This document shows, one piece after another, positions 1 to 5,150 of a stretch of 6,483 nt of DNA. Under the pieces are notes generated by a model. It did no database searches and was not told the DNA's origin. It saw only the letters and a list, made by a program, of their open reading frames with translations. How positions within the stretch are numbered: the stretch's first letter is position 1; each line of letters opens with the position of its first letter. The position numbers and the translations under genes are program-made. This DNA is from Pseudomonadota bacterium (GTDB lineage Bacteria; Pseudomonadota; Alphaproteobacteria; Caulobacterales; Caulobacteraceae): contig JAEZHG010000009.1 in the NCBI GenBank assembly GCA_023436945.1, positions 1 through 6,483 on the forward strand, read 5' to 3'.

Positions 1-285
1 AAGCTGAAGGGCGCGACCCTCTGGGCTGTTCAGGCCGAAGACCATTATCTTCGTCTGCATACAGATCGAGGCTCGGACCTGATCCTGATGCGGCTGTCCG
101 ATGCGCTGGAGGAGTTGGACGGATTGGAGGGCGCGCAGACCCACCGTAGTTGGTGGGTCGCCAAGGAGGCTGTGCGTCAGGTCGCACGCGGTGACGGACG
201 CGCGACGCTGACACTGGTGGACGGCACGCTGGCCCCCGTCAGTCGCCGCCACGCCCGCGCCCTTCGCGAAGCGGGTTGGTGGTAA
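1..285 (+). CDS. LytTR-family DNA-binding regulator, C-terminal part (5' truncated)
   Basis: The reading frame is open from base 1 and ends at TAA 283-285, giving 94 residues of the C-terminal end of a larger protein whose start lies outside the window. The visible segment matches the LytTR DNA-binding domain: an AEDHYLRLHTDRG stretch near residues 12-24, LILMRLSDALEEL at 27-39, HRSWWVAKEAV at 48-58, and a final beta-hairpin ending in PVSRRHARAL. LytTR domains bind DNA through beta-strands rather than a helix-turn-helix and normally form the output end of response regulators or membrane-anchored regulators. The domain runs almost to the stop codon, as is usual. Which sensor or membrane part precedes it cannot be seen. 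An internal ATG at 88 lies in the middle of the domain and is not a credible start. The gene converges on the carotenoid oxygenase gene with no bases between the two stop codons. The target genes are unknown; the neighbouring operon is only a guess. Confidence 0.88.
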   Translation, partial: KLKGATLWAVQAEDHYLRLHTDRGSDLILMRLSDALEELDGLEGAQTHRSWWVAKEAVRQVARGDGRATLTLVDGTLAPVSRRHARALREAGWW

Positions 286-1746
286 TCAGACCCAGTTGCC
301 GTGGAAGGCCGCGGGCAGCGCCACATCGGCCCGCCATGTACAAACCGGGCCATCCTCGATCCGCGCCAGATCGAGCAGATGTAGCTCGCTGACACCTTCC
401 TTCAGATTGACGCTCGGGCCAATCAGCCACGCATCGGCCTCCGATGTGCCATCGGGCTTGGGCACATAGACCATCTCGTCGGTCACATGGTCGGTTCCGA
501 AATCAAAGCTGCGGGTGCGGCCCGAATGCCAGTCTGTCACACCGATGGCCGAAGCCAGCGCACCATTGCGGGCACCTGTCGTGTGGATGGTGAAACGACG
601 TTCCAAGCCCGCCCTGCGCGGATCACTGCGCGGGAACTCTGCGACGGTGCCGGTCTTGACCAGACGTCCGCGACCATCCGCCCCCAGCACCACCATCGCC
701 AGTTCCGCCGCATCGTGCTCCAGCGGTGCGCCGTTCAGAATGTCGCTGGCTCCGTGAGCGGCAAAGTTCATATGCGGATGGGCCGCCACATCGAAACGGA
801 TCGTGCCACCGGCATCTTCCCACGCATCACCCACATGGAAGAAGCCCAAGGCAGGCAGCTCGAAGATACGGCGCTTGCTGAGATCATCCTTGTCGATGAC
901 CAGCACCTTGGTGCCCAGCTCCGGCTTCCATTCGAACGCTTGCGACAACGGCATAATGTTGCGGGTGTGCACCCACGGCTGAAGCAGGATCACCAGATGC
1001 CGCGCCGTGGCCGAGAAGTCGTGGACATAGCTGGCAATCGGCATGTCGATGATCTCGGCATGGCGCAGCGAACCATCACCAGACAGATGCCAGATGATCA
1101 GCTTGCCCCCGCCCAGACCCAGATTCCACATCGTGCCATCGGGCTCCACACGCGGGTGGGCCAGAAAAGGCATGGCCTTCAGATCAGGACGCAGGGTAAC
1201 GTAATCGTCCGTCTCCAGCGTGACCGGATCCATGGCCAGCGGAGAGCCCGCCTCCCACAGCGCCCAGATCTTGTCGCCGACCTTATGGACCGAGGTATTG
1301 GCGGGACTGGCATCGTCTGCCGAACCGATACGGGCACGCGGGTCCGGCAAGGTGCCAAAGCCCGGCATAAGCATCGCGCCGACCTCTTCTTCCTGACGAC
1401 GCTTGCGGGTGTCCGCAAAACGGGCGGTCAGTTGCACCTGACCATCCTCGATGTGCCAGCGGCGGATCATGCCGTCGCCGTCGAACCAGTGATGGGCCGA
1501 GCCACCGGGCCTGCGGAACTGTGCGGGGCCATTGCGGTAGAGCGTGCCCTTAAGCCCTTGCGGCACACGTCCATGGACCAGCTCCAGCATACGCGGGCTG
1601 ATATCTCCGGCCACATCGGCTGTGGCCAGTTCCCAGCTCTGGGCCTTGTTCAGTGCCGCCAAAGCCCATGTGCGATCAGGCGTCAAAACCGAGGCTGCGG
1701 CCACAGCCATCGAGGTACCCAGAAAGGCGCGTCGCGAGAGATCCAT
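286..1746 (-). CDS. Tat-exported carotenoid oxygenase (carotenoid cleavage dioxygenase family)
   Basis: This 486-residue protein belongs to the carotenoid oxygenase family, non-heme Fe(II) enzymes that split a C=C bond of carotenoids, apocarotenoids or stilbenes with O2. Its length is close to that of cyanobacterial apocarotenoid oxygenase. All four iron-binding histidines can be assigned: H197 (AHPRV), H242 (VHDFSAT), H304 (FFHVGDAWED) and H482 in the C-terminal FHGNWV. The three second-shell glutamates also seem present: E165 (LWEAG), E370 (EFPRSDP) and E454 (SELHLLD). The N-terminal YRNGP (70-74) and HWFDGDGM (86-93) motifs are classic for the family. Residues 1-30 form a twin-arginine signal (SRRAFLG, a hydrophobic stretch, and a possible cleavage site near ALA 28-30), so the enzyme is probably exported folded with its metal. 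A minus-strand AGGGGG at 1759-1754, 7 bases before ATG 1746, supports the start. The gene follows the DUF2141 gene by 15 bases, so the two are probably co-transcribed. The substrate cannot be told from sequence. Confidence 0.93.
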   Translation of the reverse strand: MDLSRRAFLGTSMAVAAASVLTPDRTWALAALNKAQSWELATADVAGDISPRMLELVHGRVPQGLKGTLYRNGPAQFRRPGGSAHHWFDGDGMIRRWHIEDGQVQLTARFADTRKRRQEEEVGAMLMPGFGTLPDPRARIGSADDASPANTSVHKVGDKIWALWEAGSPLAMDPVTLETDDYVTLRPDLKAMPFLAHPRVEPDGTMWNLGLGGGKLIIWHLSGDGSLRHAEIIDMPIASYVHDFSATARHLVILLQPWVHTRNIMPLSQAFEWKPELGTKVLVIDKDDLSKRRIFELPALGFFHVGDAWEDAGGTIRFDVAAHPHMNFAAHGASDILNGAPLEHDAAELAMVVLGADGRGRLVKTGTVAEFPRSDPRRAGLERRFTIHTTGARNGALASAIGVTDWHSGRTRSFDFGTDHVTDEMVYVPKPDGTSEADAWLIGPSVNLKEGVSELHLLDLARIEDGPVCTWRADVALPAAFHGNWV

Positions 1747-1753
1747 AAACCCG

Positions 1754-1759
1754 CCCCCT
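1754..1759 (-). promoter_or_regulatory. Ribosome binding site of the carotenoid oxygenase gene
   Basis: Minus-strand AGGGGG lies within the 15-base gap between the DUF2141 stop and ATG 1746, with 7 bases of spacing. It indicates independent initiation on a shared transcript. Confidence 0.7.
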
Positions 1760-1761
1760 GA

Positions 1762-2187
1762 TCAACGTAGTTTCAGAGAATGTTCGGTCGCGCCCTCAAT
1801 CATGAAATGCGCGCGGTCCCATTTGGCGGGGCCCATATTACCAACGGCATTGTTGGAGAAGGCGTAAGGCTCGACCGGCATACCGAACGGGTTGGTGTCC
1901 ATCTTGCCGTTGTTGTTCACATCGTGGAACGCCTTGATGCCATAGTCGCCAGCGGCGAGGCCTTCGAACGTCGCGCTCTTTTCGCCCTTCGACACATCGA
2001 TACGGGCTACGCGGACAGGTGCGCCGCTCTCATAGGTCGCTTCGCTATTATAGAGCGCGACCATGACCGTTCCGTCGTTCGCACCAACCTCGACACTCAG
2101 GTTCAGGCTGGCTGCATCTTGCGCCCATGCAGCGCTGCCAGCGACAAGGCCGCCCATCAGGGCAAGAAGGATAAGGGAGCGGTTCAT
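1762..2187 (-). CDS. Secreted DUF2141 domain protein
   Basis: This small exported protein has 141 residues when started at ATG 2187. Residues 1-22 are a Sec signal peptide: a short positive start (MNR), a hydrophobic run, and an AWA site before QDAAS. The mature part is a predicted beta-sandwich of the DUF2141 family. It shows the family's hallmark region at about residues 86-113: AFHDVNNNGKMD, then NPFGMPVEPYAFSNNA. The spacing of D89, N91, N93 and D97 resembles an EF-hand or dockerin-like calcium loop, but calcium binding is inference. The frame could be extended to ATG 2229, but that would place 14 unlikely residues ahead of the signal peptide. A clear Shine-Dalgarno sequence sits before 2187. 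The gene is first in a leftward unit with the carotenoid oxygenase. As I recall, DUF2141 genes often lie near carotenoid genes, but no biochemical role is established to my knowledge. Confidence 0.88.
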   Translation of the reverse strand: MNRSLILLALMGGLVAGSAAWAQDAASLNLSVEVGANDGTVMVALYNSEATYESGAPVRVARIDVSKGEKSATFEGLAAGDYGIKAFHDVNNNGKMDTNPFGMPVEPYAFSNNAVGNMGPAKWDRAHFMIEGATEHSLKLR

Positions 2188-2194
2188 TCGAGGG

Positions 2195-2200
2195 CCTCTT
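2195..2200 (-). promoter_or_regulatory. Ribosome binding site that sets the DUF2141 start
   Basis: Read on the minus strand this is AAGAGG, ending 7 bases before ATG 2187. It favours the 141-residue product that begins with the signal peptide over the longer frame from ATG 2229. Confidence 0.75.
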
Positions 2201-2283
2201 GGCTCGGGTGACAATGGATTGAGGGCCATCTGCGGCCTCGTTTGCCCTGTCTGCCAGCGGCCTTACGCCTTGCGCCGCGCAGA

Positions 2284-2317
2284 CTTCGCCAGTGACCACC
2301 ACCTGTCACTCACGAAG
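2284..2317. promoter_or_regulatory. Interrupted palindrome in the divergent intergenic region (candidate operator)
   Basis: The outer arms CTTCG (2284-2288) and CGAAG (2313-2317) and the inner arms AGTGAC (2291-2296) and GTCACT (2305-2310) are perfect reverse complements. They are separated by 2 unmatched bases on each side and an 8-base centre. In total 11 base pairs are placed symmetrically about 2300.5. The site lies about 97 bases before the DUF2141 start and about 80 before the rpe start, a natural position for an operator controlling one or both. No T-run follows on either strand, so it is not an intrinsic terminator. A binding protein is not identified. Confidence 0.45.
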
Positions 2318-2396
2318 CGCGAATGACCACGCTTCTTGGCCTGTGTGACCATCAGCGCCTTGCCCCGTGCCGTTGGGGGACGTAAGTCGTGCATTC

Positions 2397-3065
2397 ATGA
2401 CCCAGCGCACCGCTCCTCTGATCTGCCCGTCCATCCTTGCCAGCGACTTCTCGAAGCTGGGCGAGGAAATCCGTTCGCTCGAAGCTGCGGGCGCGGACTG
2501 GATCCACGTCGATGTCATGGACGGCCATTTCGTGCCGAACCTGACCATTGGTCCGGATGTGGTGAAGGCGCTTCGTCCGCACACCAACCTGCCGTTCGAC
2601 GTGCACCTGATGGTGGCCCCCGTCGATAACTGGCTGGAAGCCTACCGCGCGGCCGGTGCCGACATCATGAGCGTACACCCCGAAAGCGGTCCGCACGTGC
2701 ACCGCACGCTGGGCCAAATCCGCCAACTGGGTGCCAAGGCCGGTCTGGTCTTCAACCCCGCCACGCCGCTGAGCGTTCTGGAAGAATGCGTCGAGCTGGT
2801 CGATCTGGTGCTGATCATGTCGGTCAATCCGGGCTTTGGCGGTCAGAAATTCATCGACAGCTCGCTGCGCAAGATCGAGCGCGCCCGCGCCATTCTCGAC
2901 CGCGCTGGCTCCAAGGCCCACCTTCAGGTGGATGGCGGCGTGGTCGCGGCCAATGCCGGAGCCTGTGTAGCGGCGGGTGCAGACGCCCTTGTCGCGGGTT
3001 CGTTTGTGTTCAAGGGTGGCCCTGACGCTTACGCCACCAATATCGAGGCACTCAAAGCCGCATGA
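2397..3065 (+). CDS. rpe: Ribulose-phosphate 3-epimerase
   Basis: This enzyme interconverts D-ribulose 5-phosphate and D-xylulose 5-phosphate in the cytosolic pentose phosphate pathway. Started at ATG 2397 it has 222 residues, normal for this TIM-barrel family. Family motifs occur in order: ICPSILASDF (9-18, with the active-site serine S12), WIHVDVMDGHFVPN (35-48), DVHLMV (68-73), SVHPE (92-96), GLVFNPATPL (116-125), IMSVNPGFGGQKF (140-152), LQVDGGV (176-182) and the phosphate-binding DALVAGSFVF (196-205). The metal ligands are H37, D39, H70 and D179, with D39 and D179 as the acid/base pair. The frame stays open upstream to GTG 2367, but those ten codons precede the conserved fold. No strong Shine-Dalgarno lies close to 2397, where the nearest G-run (GGGGGA, 2375-2380) ends 16 bases away, so the start is probable rather than certain. 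The stop overlaps the next start as ATGA, indicating translational coupling. Confidence 0.95.
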   Translation: MTQRTAPLICPSILASDFSKLGEEIRSLEAAGADWIHVDVMDGHFVPNLTIGPDVVKALRPHTNLPFDVHLMVAPVDNWLEAYRAAGADIMSVHPESGPHVHRTLGQIRQLGAKAGLVFNPATPLSVLEECVELVDLVLIMSVNPGFGGQKFIDSSLRKIERARAILDRAGSKAHLQVDGGVVAANAGACVAAGADALVAGSFVFKGGPDAYATNIEALKAA

Positions 3066-4861
3066 AGCCGCTCGGCCCCTTCGCCCCCCGCGATAGTGAA
3101 GCCCCCTTGGCCGAAGGCCATATTCCCGGTCTGCGCGGTGCGCCCGTCCGTACGCCGCTGGCTGCCCGCTATAGCCAGCGCACGACGCCTGCCTTGTGGG
3201 GGAGCCTGATCAAGGCCCTGGCCGCGCGTCAGCTGTGGATCGAGCTCTATGGGCTGCCGGGCTATGGCGCGACGCTGGGCAAGGCAAAGGATATCCGTTT
3301 CGGCATCATTCCGCGTGACTATCGCCCCGTCACAAAGGAATCCCCGCGCCCGCTACTGGCTGGCAAGCTGACGCTGGCTGGCCTTAGCCTCGAGGCCGAA
3401 GACCTCGACGGTCTGTGGAACTCGCCCACCCCCAGCCGCGCCTTTGCCGTGGAGCTTCACAGCTTCGCGTGGCTGCCGCTGATGATGGAACAGGGCGAGC
3501 GCGGCGTTCGTGACGCGCTTGATATGGTGCTCGGCTGGTCCAACAGCTTTGCCGAGTGGTCGCCCTTCTCGTGGTCGTCGGACATCCTGTCACGCCGCGT
3601 CTATAATCTGTCGTGCGCGGCCCACCGTCTGGCCCACACCGCGCCGATTGCCGACCAACAGACACTGGCCGACATTCTGCTGCGTCAGGCCAAGCAACTG
3701 CTGCGCCCGCCCGGCACCCTGCATGGCAAGGCCGAGCGCCTGACTGCCGCCGCCATTGCGGCCTGCGTCCTGAACGATCCGGCGGCGCTGAAAATCCGCA
3801 GGACCGCCCTGTCTCGCCTGCCCAAGGCACTGGACGAGACGGTGCTGAGCGATGGCTCCCATGCCTCGCGCGCACCGGAGCAGGGTCTGGAACTGCTGCT
3901 CGATCTGCTGACGCTCGATGACGCCCTGTCGCAAGTGTCCGAGATCACGCCACCGGCTGTGGCCGATGCCATTTCGCGCCTGACCATCGCGCTTCGCAGT
4001 CAGGTTCTACCGGATGGTCGTCTGACCGTATTCCAAGGCGGCAGCCCTTCGACTGCCGCGCGAGTGGCCGCCGCCCGCGCCCATGACGACCAACCCGCCC
4101 CGCCGCCCGCCAGCATGGTCGGTGGCATTGTGCGCGTCCGCAGTGCGCATCTGACGGTCGTGATGGATGTCGAGGCCCCAGCCAATGGGTCGTGGGCCAC
4201 CACAGCCTGTGGCCAGCCCGCCGCGATTGAAATCTGTGCGGGCAAGGATCGCCTGTTCACCTCTGCAGGCTGGACCCCGCGCGCTATGGACCGTCAGGCG
4301 CTTCGCATGACCACGGGCGCATCGACCCTGACGCTCGGTGAAAAGCCGCTGGCCGAACCGCTGAGTGGCTGGAAGGCCGAACTGCTCGGCGCCCGTTTGA
4401 TCATCGATCCGATGCACATCACCCGCGACCACCAACAGACCGACGACGCCGTCTGGCTGGAAGTGGAGCATGATGGCTGGATGGGTCTTTACGGCCTGCT
4501 GCACCAGCGCCGCATCTATCTGGACCAACAGCACGACGAGCTTCGCGCCGAGGAACGCCTTCACCCACCGCAAGACCGCGAGGCGCCGGACCGCATCGCC
4601 GCGCCCTATGCCCTGCGCTTCCAGCTTGAGCCGGGTGTGCAGGCCTCGCTGGCGCGCGACCGTCGCTCGATCCTGTTGCGTGGTCCGTCCGGCAAGGGCT
4701 GGTGGTTCCGCAGCGATGGTCCCGATGTGGCGATTGAACCAGCTGTCCATATCGAGAACGGCCTAACCCGACGCTCCTTGCAGATCGTGGTCCGTGGCTC
4801 GGCACGTACCGACGCCGAGACCCGCATCCGCTGGAAACTGTCGCCCGCCAGCGACAGCTGA
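3062..4861 (+). CDS. Heparinase II/III-family protein, purH-linked type, probably lacking lyase residues
   Basis: This 599-residue protein has the two-part layout of the heparinase II/III family. A helical toroid covers about residues 40-330, with WSPFSWSSDILSRRVYNL around 166-183 and LSDGSHASRAPEQGLELLLD at 262-281. A beta-sheet domain follows from about 350 to 595, with LTVVMDVEAP, LFTSAGWTP (398-406), the ASTLTLGE stretch and YGLLHQRRIYLDQQHDELRAEERL near 477-500. It resembles the uncharacterised heparinase-family protein encoded next to purH in many alphaproteobacteria. No signal peptide or membrane segment is seen, so it is probably cytoplasmic, unlike secreted polysaccharide lyases. The His-Ala-Gly type motif expected before the family's LSFE stretch is replaced by ATTACGQPAAIE (379-390), and there is no histidine from 364 to 451. 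The gene overlaps rpe by four bases (ATGA) and ends just before a terminator. The family assignment is good, but true lyase activity is doubtful and the substrate is unknown. Confidence 0.85.
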   Translation: MKPLGPFAPRDSEAPLAEGHIPGLRGAPVRTPLAARYSQRTTPALWGSLIKALAARQLWIELYGLPGYGATLGKAKDIRFGIIPRDYRPVTKESPRPLLAGKLTLAGLSLEAEDLDGLWNSPTPSRAFAVELHSFAWLPLMMEQGERGVRDALDMVLGWSNSFAEWSPFSWSSDILSRRVYNLSCAAHRLAHTAPIADQQTLADILLRQAKQLLRPPGTLHGKAERLTAAAIAACVLNDPAALKIRRTALSRLPKALDETVLSDGSHASRAPEQGLELLLDLLTLDDALSQVSEITPPAVADAISRLTIALRSQVLPDGRLTVFQGGSPSTAARVAAARAHDDQPAPPPASMVGGIVRVRSAHLTVVMDVEAPANGSWATTACGQPAAIEICAGKDRLFTSAGWTPRAMDRQALRMTTGASTLTLGEKPLAEPLSGWKAELLGARLIIDPMHITRDHQQTDDAVWLEVEHDGWMGLYGLLHQRRIYLDQQHDELRAEERLHPPQDREAPDRIAAPYALRFQLEPGVQASLARDRRSILLRGPSGKGWWFRSDGPDVAIEPAVHIENGLTRRSLQIVVRGSARTDAETRIRWKLSPASDS

Positions 4862-4875
4862 TCCGCCAAACCATC

Positions 4876-4918
4876 AAAGCGCCCTGACGACGGCAAGGTC
4901 CGGCTGTCAGGGCGCTTT
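4876..4918 (+). terminator. Rho-independent terminator after the rpe/heparinase-family unit
   Basis: A perfect 13-bp stem pairs AAAGCGCCCTGAC (4876-4888) with GTCAGGGCGCTTT (4906-4918) around a 17-base loop, and the loop can itself pair CGG (4891-4893) with CCG (4900-4902). The right arm runs into TTTTGTAATTT. It begins 14 bases after the stop codon at 4861, so it should end the rpe/heparinase-family transcript and separate it from purH. Confidence 0.88.
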
Positions 4919-4963
4919 TGTAATTTCCGGCACCGAAACCCTCTGCTGTCGGATGAATGTTTC

Positions 4964-4974
4964 GTGACAGTCAC
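4964..4974. promoter_or_regulatory. GTGAC-A-GTCAC palindrome upstream of purH (candidate binding site)
   Basis: Two perfect 5-base arms flank a single A. The core resembles the inner arms AGTGAC / GTCACT of the palindrome at 2284-2317, but with a centre of 1 base instead of 8. It lies about 110 bases before the predicted purH promoter. A short palindrome like this can arise by chance. Confidence 0.25.
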
Positions 4975-5082
4975 TGCCCCTCAAATCGGCTTGGAGCCTA
5001 ATATTTCGGGCTTCGAGCGGGTTGGAGAGGATAGCGCCAAGTCCTCGGCCACGCTCGGCTGTCGGAAGCTGTCTTCTGAGGG

Positions 5083-5111
5083 GTGACGTAGCCGCATACC
5101 GGTGCTAGAGC
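5083..5111 (+). promoter_or_regulatory. Predicted purH promoter, Caulobacter housekeeping (sigma-73) type
   Basis: GTGACGT (5083-5089) matches the -35 consensus TTGACGS except at the first and last positions. After a 14-base spacer, GCTAGAGC (5104-5111) matches the -10 consensus GCTANAWC at all but one position. The reported spacer range for this class is 10-14 bases. Transcription would start at about 5117-5120, giving a leader of roughly 30 bases before ATG 5151. This is inferred from the consensus only. Confidence 0.5.
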
Positions 5112-5150
5112 GCGCGCCATCTCCTGCTCCTAGCTGTAACGGACGTCGCC

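Larger units (their letters stand above)
2188..2396. other. Divergent intergenic region between the DUF2141 gene and rpe
   Basis: These 209 bases must carry the promoter of the leftward DUF2141/carotenoid oxygenase unit and probably that of rpe. I could not find a convincing match to the TTGAC / GCTA-type alphaproteobacterial promoter on either strand. What stands out is the palindrome at 2284-2317 and three copies of TGACCA in the same orientation at 2293, 2324 and 2346. I see no small gene or known riboswitch. Confidence 0.6.
4862..5150. other. Intergenic region between the heparinase-family gene and purH
   Basis: These 289 bases hold the terminator at 4876-4918, an 11-base palindrome at 4964-4974, foldable segments at 5014-5056 and 5062-5079, and a promoter candidate at 5083-5111. 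I looked for a ZTP (pfl) riboswitch, which often precedes purH in other bacteria, and did not find its conserved blocks. No small ORF is convincing. Confidence 0.6.

Noticed and set aside
487..1761. Long plus-strand open frame (424 codons) opposite the carotenoid oxygenase
   Set aside because: The translation shows no family motif and is rich in Arg, His and Gln, as expected from the complement of a GC-biased gene. The opposite strand encodes a complete recognisable enzyme.
2188..2229. Longer DUF2141 start at ATG 2229
   Set aside because: It would put 14 residues before a well-formed signal peptide, whereas AAGAGG is correctly spaced for ATG 2187.
2367..2396. Longer rpe starting at GTG 2367 (or TTG 2373)
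   Set aside because: The added residues are not part of the conserved fold and no ribosome binding site precedes GTG 2367. ATG 2397 gives the usual length and N-terminus.
2352..2921. Minus-strand open frame (189 codons) opposite rpe
   Set aside because: rpe carries every conserved motif of its family. The antisense product matches nothing recognisable.
4007..4750. Minus-strand open frame (247 codons) opposite the heparinase-family gene, and other antisense frames at 3384-3934 and 4419-4974
   Set aside because: They overlap a convincing coupled gene, show no motifs and are typical of GC-rich antisense frames.
4996..5004. TAATAT as a classic -10 box
   Set aside because: No -35-like hexamer lies 15-19 bases upstream, and the 5083-5111 site fits better and is closer to purH. 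It is kept only as a possible second promoter.
4981..5004. Small hairpin GGCT-TGG-AGCC followed by TAATATTT
   Set aside because: A 4-bp stem is too short for a terminator, and a much stronger terminator lies 70 bases upstream.
4919..5150. ZTP (pfl) riboswitch upstream of purH
   Set aside because: The conserved blocks of that aptamer and its CCGCCUGGGCA-like element are not visible. The TCGTGAC at 4962-4968 is only a partial resemblance.
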